38,543 nucleotides of DNA, taken from assembly GCF_000622895.1 (NCBI RefSeq), contig NZ_AVCC01000027.1, positions 1 through 38,543 on the forward strand. The letters run 5' to 3'. This DNA comes from Herminiimonas sp. CN (GTDB taxonomy: Bacteria; Pseudomonadota; Gammaproteobacteria; Burkholderiales; Burkholderiaceae_D). The notes beneath the pieces are model-generated. The model was not told the origin of the DNA. It searched no databases and saw only the letters and a program-made list of their open reading frames with translations. Positions 18,201 to 25,085 of this stretch are shown here, in pieces; position 1 is the first letter of the stretch, and each line of letters begins with the position of its first letter. The position numbers and the translations under genes were made by a program.

Positions 18201-18756
18201 CGAAAAGGCAGTCGGGCGCGCGATCAGCGAGCAGGAATTGTCTTCGTACCTGATGTACCCGAAAGTATTCTGCGACTATGCGGAACACCGTCGCCACTAC
18301 GGCGACGTCAGCGTGCTGCCGACCCCGGTATTCTTCTACGGTCTGCAGGAAGGCCAGGACATCTCGGTCGACATCGACCAGGGCAAGACGCTGGTGCTGC
18401 GCCTGCAGGGCCGGACCGAGGTCGCGGACGAGGGCCAGAGCAAGCTGTTCTTCGAGCTCAACGGCCAGCCGCGCCTGGTGCGCATCGACCGCGCCGGCGC
18501 GGTCAAGGCGGTCAGCCATCCGCAGGCGGAAGACGGCAATGCCAATCATCTGGGCGCGCCGATGCCCGGCATGGTGGTGACGGTGGCGGTCAAGCCCGGG
18601 CAGAAAGTGGCGAAAGGCGATCCGCTGGTGTCGCTGGAAGCGATGAAGATGGAAACCATGATCCGGGCCGAGCGCGATGTGGTGATCAAGCATGTCCACG
18701 TCAAGCCCGGCGCGGTGGTCAGCGCCAAGGATTTGCTGATCGAATTCGCCGCATAA
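15268..18756 (+). CDS. pyc: Pyruvate carboxylase, single-chain
   Basis: A 1162-residue biotin enzyme that makes oxaloacetate from pyruvate and bicarbonate. The biotin carboxylase domain (about 1-460) has the ATP-grasp stretch KASWGGGGRGMR near 168-178 and EVNPRIQVEHTVTE near 300. The carboxyltransferase domain starts near 550 with TDTTMRDAHQSLFATRMR and includes FRVFDSLNWVENM and LHFHTHDTSG. The biotinyl lysine is K1127 in LEAMKMETM. All parts are present and the length is normal for alpha4-type enzymes. The start is ATG 15268; the frame is open back to 14776 but that stretch overlaps ubiK. It lies between ubiK and comM. Confidence 0.95.
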   Translation: MTSPLSSTRPIHKILVANRSEIAIRVMRAAAELGMRTVAIFAAEDRFALHRFKSDESYLVGEGKKPIAAYLDIDDIIRIAKEAKVDAIHPGYGFLSENPDFAEACAQNGLIFIGPKPEVMRTLGNKVAARKAAVAANVPVMPATGALPHEIEAAKKMALEVGYPLMLKASWGGGGRGMRVIETEAELPDQLDMARREALAAFGNDEMYLEKLVRRARHVEVQLLGDQHGNLVHLFERDCTVQRRNQKVVERAPAPYLDDASRSALCAAALRLGQAVGYTHAGTVEFLMDADTGKFYFIEVNPRIQVEHTVTEQVTGIDIVKAQIRISEGATIGAQAAVAGGQLAGVPPQSEIRLNGHALQCRVTTEDPENNFTPDYGRLTAYRSAAGFGVRLDGGTAYSGAIITPYYDSLLVKVTTWGPSSDEAIARMDRALREFRVRGVSTNLPFLENVINHEQFRSGQCITRFIDSTPELFKFAKRRDRATRLLRFVGEVVVNGNPEMKGRTSPAGILPHPILPATSRLAPILPGSRDKLLELGPEKFAQWMLDQPRVLLTDTTMRDAHQSLFATRMRSADMLAIAPYYARTLPELFSLECWGGATFDVAMRFLKEDPWDRLSQLRERVPNILFQMLLRGSNAVGYTNYADNVVQHFVAQAAKGGVDVFRVFDSLNWVENMRVAMDAVVDAGALCEGTICYTGDLLDKGRPKYDLKYYVTMAKQLERAGANIIGIKDMAGVCKPEAARMLVKALKQEVGLPLHFHTHDTSGIAAASVLAAIEAGCDAVDGAMDAMSGLTSQPNLGSIAAALQGSARDPGVDHDAMFAISQYWEGVRRNYAPFEADIRSGTSDVYRHAMPGGQYTNLREQARAMGLTHRWNEVSQAYADVNQLFGDIVKVTPTSKVVGDMALFMVANDLTPDDVRNPEKEIGFPESVISLFKGELGFPPEGFPKELERKVLQGGQPLSGRLGATLAPVDFDAVRGQAEKAVGRAISEQELSSYLMYPKVFCDYAEHRRHYGDVSVLPTPVFFYGLQEGQDISVDIDQGKTLVLRLQGRTEVADEGQSKLFFELNGQPRLVRIDRAGAVKAVSHPQAEDGNANHLGAPMPGMVVTVAVKPGQKVAKGDPLVSLEAMKMETMIRAERDVVIKHVHVKPGAVVSAKDLLIEFAA

Positions 18757-18822
18757 CCGATGGTGCACAGTTTCCGGTGGGCCCGCGCGCCCGCCGGAAA
18801 CGCCTACTGAAAGCCCGCCGCC

Positions 18823-20343
18823 ATGAGCCTAGCCGTCCTGAAAAGCCGCGCACTGACCGGCATGCACGCCCTGGAAGTCACGGTCGAGGTGCATCTGGCC
18901 AATGGCTTGCCGAGTTTTACCATCGTCGGGCTGCCGGAAACCGAGGTCAAGGAATCGAAGGACCGGGTCCGCGCCGCATTGCAGAATGCGCGCTTCGAAT
19001 TTCCGGCAAAAAGAATCACCGTCAACCTGGCGCCGGCCGACCTGCCGAAGGAGTCCGGTCGTTTCGACCTGCCGATCGCGCTCGGCATCCTGGCCGCCTC
19101 CGGCCAGATTCCGGGCGACACGCTGGACCAGTACGAGTTCGCCGGCGAACTGTCGCTGTCGGGCGAGCTGCGTCCGATCCGCGGCGCGCTGGCGATGACT
19201 TTTGCGATGCACAAGGACGATGCGCCCGGCAGCCGGCGCGCGTTCATCCTGCCGCGCGCCAGCGTCGACGAGGCGGCGCTGGTGCCCGATGTGACCATCT
19301 TGCCGGCCGACTCCTTGCTGCAGGTGTGCGCTCACTTCGGTGCTAACGGTCCAGATGGCAGGCTGGCGCCGCATGCGGCAAACGTGCCGGCGGCGCGGCC
19401 CGCCTACCCGGATTTCGCCGACGTCAAGGGCCAGGCGCAGGCCAAGCGGGCGCTGGAAGTGGCGGCCGCCGGCGGCCACAGCGTGCTGATGGTCGGCCCG
19501 CCCGGCACCGGTAAGTCGATGCTGGCGGCGCGCTTCCCCGGCATCCTGCCGCCGATGACCGACGACGAAGCGCTGGAGTCGGCTGCCGTGCAATCGCTCA
19601 CCAGCGGCTTTTCGATTGCGCGCTGGAAGGTGCGGCCCTACAGGGCGCCGCATCACACAGCTTCCGGCGTGGCGCTGGTCGGCGGCGGCAGCGTGCCGCG
19701 CCCGGGCGAGATTTCGCTTGCGCATCGCGGCGTCCTATTTTTGGACGAGCTGCCTGAATTCGACCGCCGCGTGCTGGAAGTACTGCGCGAGCCACTGGAG
19801 TCCGGCCACATCACCATCTCGCGCGCGGCGCGCCAGGCCGATTTTCCGGCCCGCTTCCAGCTGATCGCGGCGATGAACCCGTGCCCGTGCGGTTACCTCG
19901 GCCATGCGTCTGGCAAATGCCGCTGCACGCCGGATATTGTCGCGCGCTATCAGGACAAGATTTCCGGCCCGCTGCTGGACCGGATCGACATGCAGATCCA
20001 GGTCGGCGCGTTGCCGCATGCAGAATTGCTGCGGCAAGCCGACGGCGAGCCGTCGGGCGCAGTGCTGGAGCGGGTCGAGCGCGCGTTTGCGCTGCAGTTG
20101 AACAGGCAGGGCAAAGGCAACCATGCGCTCTCGACCGGCGAGATCGATACCCATTGCCAGCCAGACGCCGCTGCCGAACAGCTGCTGCGCGCCGCCATGA
20201 TCCGCCTGAACTGGTCGGCCCGCGCTTACCACCGGGTGCTGAAAGTGGCGCGCACCATCGCCGACCTCGGCGGCCACGCCAGCATCGGCAGCGCCCACAT
20301 CGCCGAGGCGATCCAGTACCGGCGCGCGCTGCGCGAGCATTGA
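18823..20343 (+). CDS. comM: YifB/ComM-family Mg-chelatase-like AAA+ ATPase
   Basis: A 506-residue AAA+ protein with an N-terminal Lon-substrate-like domain (LPSFTIVGLPETEVKESKDRVRAAL), Walker A GPPGTGKSMLA near residue 227, Walker B FLDELPEF near 306, the family signature AAMNPCPCGYLGH with clustered cysteines near 347-353, and a C-terminal helical domain (RAYHRVLKVARTIADL). ComM is a helicase that promotes branch migration during integration of DNA in natural transformation. A copy of the dispersed element follows its stop codon. Confidence 0.95.
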   Translation: MSLAVLKSRALTGMHALEVTVEVHLANGLPSFTIVGLPETEVKESKDRVRAALQNARFEFPAKRITVNLAPADLPKESGRFDLPIALGILAASGQIPGDTLDQYEFAGELSLSGELRPIRGALAMTFAMHKDDAPGSRRAFILPRASVDEAALVPDVTILPADSLLQVCAHFGANGPDGRLAPHAANVPAARPAYPDFADVKGQAQAKRALEVAAAGGHSVLMVGPPGTGKSMLAARFPGILPPMTDDEALESAAVQSLTSGFSIARWKVRPYRAPHHTASGVALVGGGSVPRPGEISLAHRGVLFLDELPEFDRRVLEVLREPLESGHITISRAARQADFPARFQLIAAMNPCPCGYLGHASGKCRCTPDIVARYQDKISGPLLDRIDMQIQVGALPHAELLRQADGEPSGAVLERVERAFALQLNRQGKGNHALSTGEIDTHCQPDAAAEQLLRAAMIRLNWSARAYHRVLKVARTIADLGGHASIGSAHIAEAIQYRRALREH

Positions 20344-20378
20344 TCGCCGCAGCGCGGCCAAGCATATTCACAAAGCAT

Positions 20379-20450
20379 GGAGTATTGGTATTTTTACCTA
20401 TACAATCACATATTTTGATTGCGGTTATGAAATATACTCAATCTAGTAAT
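20379..20450 (-). repeat. Dispersed 70-bp intergenic element, copy C
   Basis: 72 bp on the minus strand between the convergent comM and Crp-type genes. CGCAAT starts at offset 27, TGTGATTG falls at the second block, a GGTA-N4-TACC hairpin (20387-20398) follows, and the right end is CAATACTCC. Its left end overlaps the last codons and the TGA stop of the regulator gene. Confidence 0.6.
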
Positions 20451-21118
20451 TGATTGCTGTCAGCGCCAGCCGATAAGGCGATGCTGCCGCAAAAGACGTA
20501 ATTCCGATGGGCAGCGTGGCCGGGGATTTTCATTTTCCGGATAACTCCGCCATGTTTCAGGCTGGAAATAATTCTGGAAATGGTTTCCGTCGTAAGATCG
20601 GCGATTTCCGAGATGTCCTGCCATTTTGGCAGCGCAACGCACAGATCATGGTTTTCATCGGGCTGCGCCAGCATGGCGATCAGGCGCGTCACGCGATCGA
20701 TTGCCAGCCCGGAGCGTAATGCAACAACATCCGCGGTCCGGCGTTCCGCCGCTGCCAGAATGTGCAAAAGAGAATTCTTGGTCGCACTCGATAAACCTTC
20801 CGGCCAGGGCACCAGTTCGCAATCGGAAAGCGCGACGGCGCAAAACGCATATTGGCCCATCAACAAGGTTTCAGTGCCGATCACGTCATTTTTCACTGCT
20901 AAATTCGCAAATCGCATCTCTCCGTCGTTGGCCACCCGGTTCAAACGGACAGCCCCGCTGATCACGCGCCAACAGATTCCGGATGTGCCGGGACAATATA
21001 TCTGCTCGCCTTGATGAAAGGATCTGGTACGGTGCGCATCAAACTGCTGTTGGTAACGCCCCCGGCTTGCCGAGCGACGATAGGGAGAGGTTTTTGCGAG
21101 CATCAAGTCGTTACGCAT
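20438..21118 (-). CDS. Crp/Fnr-family transcriptional regulator
   Basis: A 226-residue regulator. The N-terminal cyclic-nucleotide-binding-like barrel shows RSFHQGEQIYCPGTSGICWRVISGAVRL; the C-terminal winged helix includes WQDISEIADLTTETISRIISSLKHGGVI, with TTETISRI as recognition helix. No FNR-type N-terminal cysteine cluster and no clear cAMP-binding signature is seen, so the ligand is unknown. Base composition is visibly more AT-rich than the housekeeping genes around it, which suggests acquisition. Its last codons and stop lie in dispersed element C. The copper receptor locus is upstream on the same strand, separated by about 475 bp without a recognised gene. Confidence 0.85.
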   Translation of the reverse strand: MRNDLMLAKTSPYRRSASRGRYQQQFDAHRTRSFHQGEQIYCPGTSGICWRVISGAVRLNRVANDGEMRFANLAVKNDVIGTETLLMGQYAFCAVALSDCELVPWPEGLSSATKNSLLHILAAAERRTADVVALRSGLAIDRVTRLIAMLAQPDENHDLCVALPKWQDISEIADLTTETISRIISSLKHGGVIRKMKIPGHAAHRNYVFCGSIALSAGADSNQLLD

Positions 21119-21594
21119 GATGACGCTCCAACGACCTGTGCCGCAAGGCCGGGATGGCGCGCATTGCGCTCTTTGCCGATAACCGTTTCCAGCGGCTATT
21201 GCCGGGTGGTTTTACGGAAATGGCGCGTAACGGGGTGCATAGCGGGGTGCGTAATGGCATTTCCATTGCAGGCATTCTTAAAGCATCGGCATGAGTCCAT
21301 CCACGCCATATTGCCAAAGTAGCTCCAGTCACTGCGTTGAAACGATGCATCCAATGCAATATTTTTTCCATGTCCAATCCACATTTCCTGATCATGTTGT
21401 CGTGCGCATTGCCGGCATCTGTGCAATGCGGGCTGGCAGTATCCTGATACGGTGATGCGATCGTCCCTGCGGCTGCAACCGCTTGGCATCTTGCGGTGTT
21501 TTTCCTTGCGCGAAGATCGTGCGCGCTAAAGGCAAACCAGGCTAATGCGACTTCTGGCGTCGGTAGCAAGACGGTCAAGCCAGGTCGGGGACGA
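21119..21594. other. Gene-poor stretch between regulator and DUF2946 gene
   Basis: About 475 bp, more AT-rich than the core genes. Several short frames exist on both strands but none has a recognisable protein, good start or consistent codon use. It should contain the promoter of the Crp/Fnr-type gene; no FNR or CRP dyad was found by eye. Confidence 0.4.
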
Positions 21595-21996
21595 TCAGGA
21601 AGTGGCCGGAGGGGCGCGCGGATTCGCCGTGGCCCAGGAAAACAGGGGCCGCGGGGAGCGGTAGAAAAGAGCGGGGAACAGGGCATGGCCGCCGGAGGCG
21701 GCGAGCGGCGCCATTGAAGGCGGCGGCAATGAGAATGAACCCGCATGCGACATGCAGAAAGGGCAATGCTCGGACTGATGGGCAATCGAATGATCCGATG
21801 GCGCAGTATCGGCAGGAGTGACCGGCGCCACGGCGACGCGTTTTGAGCCGCCTGCGGTGCAAACCTCGACCCATGCTGAAGCTTGCCCATCCCGTGCTGA
21901 TATCGCATGGGAAATCGAGGGCGCAAGCGCATTGAGCAGTATCGCAAAACATGCGATCCAGACCCGCAGCTGCCCTCTTTTGAATAATTTTCCCAT
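21595..21996 (-). CDS. DUF2946 protein, downstream copy
   Basis: A 133-residue secreted or membrane-anchored protein of the DUF2946 type. The N-terminal signal or anchor segment is WIACFAILLNALAPSISHA (residues 13-31). Conserved cysteines are C46 and the CPFC motif (C78, C81) followed by SHAG. The C-terminus FYRSPRPLFSWATANPRAPP is nearly the same as in the second copy at 24572-24991. DUF2946 genes often sit beside copper receptors; the cysteine-histidine motif suggests metal binding, which is inference. A perfect TATAAT lies 7 bp before the ATG and no ribosome site is present, so the mRNA may be leaderless. Confidence 0.85.
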   Translation of the reverse strand: MGKLFKRGQLRVWIACFAILLNALAPSISHAISARDGQASAWVEVCTAGGSKRVAVAPVTPADTAPSDHSIAHQSEHCPFCMSHAGSFSLPPPSMAPLAASGGHALFPALFYRSPRPLFSWATANPRAPPATS

Positions 21997-22003
21997 CCGA
22001 AAT

Positions 22004-22009
22004 ATTATA
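22004..22009 (-). promoter_or_regulatory. -10 box 7 bp from the DUF2946 start
   Basis: A perfect TATAAT on the minus strand ends 7 bp before ATG 21996, placing the transcription start at or next to the A of the ATG. The -35 region is poor (CTGATT at 17 bp spacing). Confidence 0.55.
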
Positions 22010-22094
22010 GTCGAGTATGCATCGGGAATCAGGCCTGGCCGTTATCCCGATCGGCCCGGTCCGGTTGTGCGGCATCAAGGGCGTCTGGCGGCAG

Positions 22095-22133
22095 ACCGGG
22101 CATTGGGTTTTGCATCTTTTCGCAATGCCCGGT
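22095..22133. terminator. Perfect 11-bp hairpin after the copper receptor gene
   Basis: ACCGGGCATTG (22095-22105) pairs with CAATGCCCGGT (22123-22133) around a 17-base loop, 8 bp after the receptor stop codon. No T-tract follows, so it may be an mRNA 3'-end stabiliser or a Rho-dependent end rather than a classic terminator. Confidence 0.5.
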
Positions 22134-22141
22134 TCGGCGCC

Positions 22142-24400
22142 TTAGAACTTGACGTTCAACGCGGTGTAGATCGAACGGCCCATGCCTGGAACCGATGTTC
22201 CATAGGTCATCGGTCTTTGGCCGACATACGCTCCGCCCAGCGGCGATGCGTAGAGTTTGTTCAGCGCGTTTTCCACCCCGATATCCAGCCGGACCTGCTT
22301 CCATTCGTAGCTGCTGCGCAGATTCAGCAGGCTGTAGCCGCCGGTCTTGAGTTCGTTCCTGACTTGCGAGACGCTGGTTTTGGCATCGACAAACTGGCCT
22401 TCGATGGTGTTGGTCCAGTTGCCGATGCGTTGCACCACCGCCAGTTTCGCGTTCAGCGGCATGATGTTGTAGAGATTGTCGCCGGTCGTGTTGTTCTTGC
22501 CATTGACGTAATTCAACATGCCGGTGGCGGTGAACGCGCCGAAATCACTGCTCCTGGCCAAGGGCATGTAACCGGACACATCCACGCCATACAGGCGGGC
22601 CGACTGGTTGACGAACTGGAGATACACAAAGCCCGTTTTCGCATCCCGGTTGGCCGCGCTGCAGGGCGTGCCGGCAGCGACCGGGCAACGCGCAGCATCA
22701 ATGTAGTTGTCAACATGGGTGTAGTACGGGGTGATGCTGAGGCCCCAGCTTTCTTGGGCGGCATCGTGCCAGTTGGCGGTGGCACTGATGGTGTTGGCGA
22801 CTTCCGGCTTCAGGTCGAGGTTGCCGACATAACCATTGCCGTCGCCAAACCAGTTGACCATGTTCATGACCATTGCGTTGTTGGTCGACCAGGCGAAGCG
22901 CTCGTACAGATTCGGCGAGCGGGTCTTGCGCGCAAAACCGGCCTCGAAGGTGCTGCCGGCATCCGGCGTGTAGCGGGCCAGCGCGGTCACATCGATGTTG
23001 TTGCCGGTTTTCTTGCGGTCGGCCGCATTGAATGCGCCCGGGATCGAGGCCGGATTCGATGGGTCGCCATAGCCCATCATGCCGCCCATGTTGTTGTAGC
23101 CTTGCACATTGCCGGTGTTCATGGTCATGCTGCTGCTGCGCACGCCGAGTTGCGACTGCCACTGCGTGTTCCAGCGGGCTTCCCATTCGCCGAACACATC
23201 GAAGCGGTCACGCCGGCCGTCATTGATGTTCCAGAACCGATTGGGAGCCATCATGCCCGGTGTCGCAGAAACCGGGTCCCACCAGTCGTCCAGGCGCTGG
23301 CGCTGGTATTCGCTGCCTACCTTGAGCGTGTCGCGCGCGGAAAGCGCTATATCGGCCTTGAGCAAGGCGCCAGTAGTTTTCCCTTTGGTATCCATCGGCA
23401 TGCCTTTCGAGCCGATGGTCAGTTTATCTTCGAGAAAATTCATCTTGTGCCGGGTATTTTCGTTATATACGCGCGCTTCCAGAGTGCCCCACTGGTATTG
23501 GCCGGCATAGCGCAGATTGATTTGCTCGCTTTCGTTGCCGGTCATGTCCATGCGCTGATTCGGGAAGCCCTGGTAAGGAATGTGCTGCAGCCCAAGCTTC
23601 AACTCAAGCAGATTGTTTGCGCCGCGCAGCGCGACTGCGATTGCCTGGTTTTCCGATTTATAGCTGGAGGAACCTACTGCGTCGCCGGCCAGAAAAGACC
23701 GCGTGCCGGTGGACTGCGCTGCCGGCTTGAAGTTTTTTGCCGCCGTGTAGTTGCCGGCCTCCGTGGTCGAACCGGTATAGTTCACGCTCAAATTTTCGCT
23801 TGCCACGGTTGCCGCAAGATTGATGCCCGTGGCATTGCCGTTGCTGCGGTAAAAAGTGCCGGCCTGGCCTTTGAGCACAGTGCCTTGACCGGGGTTGGCG
23901 AACTCCGGTTCGGCGGAATTTACCTGGATGGTGCCGCCGATGCTGTCGCCGCCGACGCTGACCGGCGTGATGCCGGCAAACACCTTGATGCTGCCGACAT
24001 TGGTCGGGTCGATGTAGGACAGCGGCGAATTCATGTGGTTGGCACAGGCCGAGATCAAGTCCATGCCGTCAACTTTGATGCGCAGGCGGTCATCGGCCAA
24101 GCCGTGGATCGCCGGCAAGCTGGATACGCCGCCGGCGCCGTACAGGCTGATGCCGGGCACGTCTTTCAGGAGCGCAGCGGTGTCGCTGGTCGATGCGCGT
24201 ATCGGGGCCAGGCTTGCGGCGTCGAGATTGGCGTTGTTGGGTTCGACATCTTTTACTTTGGAGGCGTTGATGACGACCTCGGTCATTAGCTGCGCCGGCG
24301 GAGTTTCCGTCGCCGGCTTGCTCTGCGCGATGGCTGTTTGCCACAGGGAGGACAAGGCAAGGGCGACCGCGGCTGCAGCCGGTTTTTTGGTGAATAGCAT
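22142..24400 (-). CDS. oprC: TonB-dependent copper receptor, OprC/NosA type
   Basis: A 752-residue outer-membrane receptor. The signal peptide is residues 1-26 (WQTAIAQ). The plug domain (about 40-170) contains VPGISLYGAGGVSSLPAIHGL and the motif CANHMNSPLSYIDP, typical of copper receptors. The barrel ends in the usual C-terminal phenylalanine (YTALNVKF). In Pseudomonas OprC copper is held by a CxxxM and an HxM pair; here C119/M123 and H318/M320 match both. Met-rich stretches (MTMNTG, NMGGMMGYG, NAMVMNMVNW) fit copper handling. ATG 24400 is chosen for its AGGA site and the signal peptide. It is flanked by two DUF2946 genes on the same strand. Confidence 0.93.
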   Translation of the reverse strand: MLFTKKPAAAAVALALSSLWQTAIAQSKPATETPPAQLMTEVVINASKVKDVEPNNANLDAASLAPIRASTSDTAALLKDVPGISLYGAGGVSSLPAIHGLADDRLRIKVDGMDLISACANHMNSPLSYIDPTNVGSIKVFAGITPVSVGGDSIGGTIQVNSAEPEFANPGQGTVLKGQAGTFYRSNGNATGINLAATVASENLSVNYTGSTTEAGNYTAAKNFKPAAQSTGTRSFLAGDAVGSSSYKSENQAIAVALRGANNLLELKLGLQHIPYQGFPNQRMDMTGNESEQINLRYAGQYQWGTLEARVYNENTRHKMNFLEDKLTIGSKGMPMDTKGKTTGALLKADIALSARDTLKVGSEYQRQRLDDWWDPVSATPGMMAPNRFWNINDGRRDRFDVFGEWEARWNTQWQSQLGVRSSSMTMNTGNVQGYNNMGGMMGYGDPSNPASIPGAFNAADRKKTGNNIDVTALARYTPDAGSTFEAGFARKTRSPNLYERFAWSTNNAMVMNMVNWFGDGNGYVGNLDLKPEVANTISATANWHDAAQESWGLSITPYYTHVDNYIDAARCPVAAGTPCSAANRDAKTGFVYLQFVNQSARLYGVDVSGYMPLARSSDFGAFTATGMLNYVNGKNNTTGDNLYNIMPLNAKLAVVQRIGNWTNTIEGQFVDAKTSVSQVRNELKTGGYSLLNLRSSYEWKQVRLDIGVENALNKLYASPLGGAYVGQRPMTYGTSVPGMGRSIYTALNVKF

Positions 24401-24525
24401 GATTTTTCCTGGGTTTATTGATTTTGTTGCGCGTGTTTTTGGCGCTGCTTGTCTTGCCCGCAAGTACGGCAAGCGCTGCCGGCAAAGTGCACGTTTTATT
24501 TGAAAATGAAATGGCATGCCGGCGC

Positions 24526-24551
24526 TTTTCCGCCAGTCGTCTGGCGGAAAA
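24526..24551. terminator. Perfect 11-bp stem-loop between DUF2946 and receptor genes
   Basis: TTTTCCGCCAG (24526-24536) and CTGGCGGAAAA (24541-24551) form a stem with a 4-base loop, 20 bp after the DUF2946 stop and 125 bp before the receptor start. It may end or attenuate the upstream transcript, or serve as an operator. There is no long T-run outside the stem. Confidence 0.5.
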
Positions 24552-24571
24552 TCAGCGCGGCTCGAGCTCGG

Positions 24572-24991
24572 TCAGGAAGCGGCGGGCGGGCCGCGCGGAT
24601 GGGCAGCAGCCCAGGAAAACAGGGGTTGCGGGGATTGGTAAAACAGCGGCGGCATCAGGCCCTGCTGTGCGGACAGGATAAAACTGCTGGCAGCCGCAGG
24701 CAGCAGGAAGGGGGACGCATGGTGCGAAAGGCAAAACAGGCAGTGTTCGGATCCGGCAATGGGCTTTTTATGGCCGTCATTCGGCTGCAGCGCGGCGTCG
24801 GAGGTTTGTTCGCCAGCTACGGCGATCGTTTTTGTGCCATGGGCCGTGCATACTTCGATCAGGATCGATGGCGCGCCCGACGGCGACACGGCATACCTGG
24901 CATGCGACAGGGACGGCGCGAGCGCATTGAGCAGGATCGCAATGCATGCGATCCATATCGTCAATCGTCTCGGTTTGAACAAGTTCACCAT
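24572..24991 (-). CDS. DUF2946 protein, upstream copy
   Basis: A 139-residue paralogue of the protein at 21595-21996. It has the same N-terminal segment (WIACIAILLNALAPSLSHA), a lone cysteine C48 in EVCTAHG, the CLFC motif (C84, C87) followed by SHH, and the C-terminus FYQSPQPLFSWAAAHPRGPP. Function is unknown; position before a copper receptor and Cys/His residues suggest a periplasmic metal role (inference). The start MVNLFKPRR aligns with MGKLFKRGQ of the other copy, which fixes ATG 24991. Again TATAAT lies only 6 bp upstream and no Shine-Dalgarno sequence is possible on such a transcript. Confidence 0.85.
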   Translation of the reverse strand: MVNLFKPRRLTIWIACIAILLNALAPSLSHARYAVSPSGAPSILIEVCTAHGTKTIAVAGEQTSDAALQPNDGHKKPIAGSEHCLFCLSHHASPFLLPAAASSFILSAQQGLMPPLFYQSPQPLFSWAAAHPRGPPAAS

Positions 24992-24997
24992 GCCGGG

Positions 24998-25003
24998 ATT
25001 ATA
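24998..25003 (-). promoter_or_regulatory. -10 box 6 bp from the DUF2946 start
   Basis: A perfect TATAAT on the minus strand, 6 bp before ATG 24991, predicts a leaderless mRNA as for the other copy. TTGCTG lies upstream at a short 15-bp spacing. The site shares a 94-bp gap with the divergent exporter gene. Confidence 0.55.
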
Positions 25004-25085
25004 GCTATTTTTGCACTGCAGCAACATCATTTGCGTGCGTAATTGCGCGCATGGCAGCAAGACCGCAAGTCCAAAGTCGGGCATC

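Noticed and set aside
15253-18768. A 1171-codon open frame opposite pyruvate carboxylase
   Set aside because: It is an antisense shadow caused by high-GC codon bias; composition is rich in His, Arg and Gln and shows no domain.
21196-21489. A 97-codon minus-strand frame in the gap upstream of the Crp-type gene
   Set aside because: No ribosome site, no recognisable motif and no codon pattern better than competing frames.
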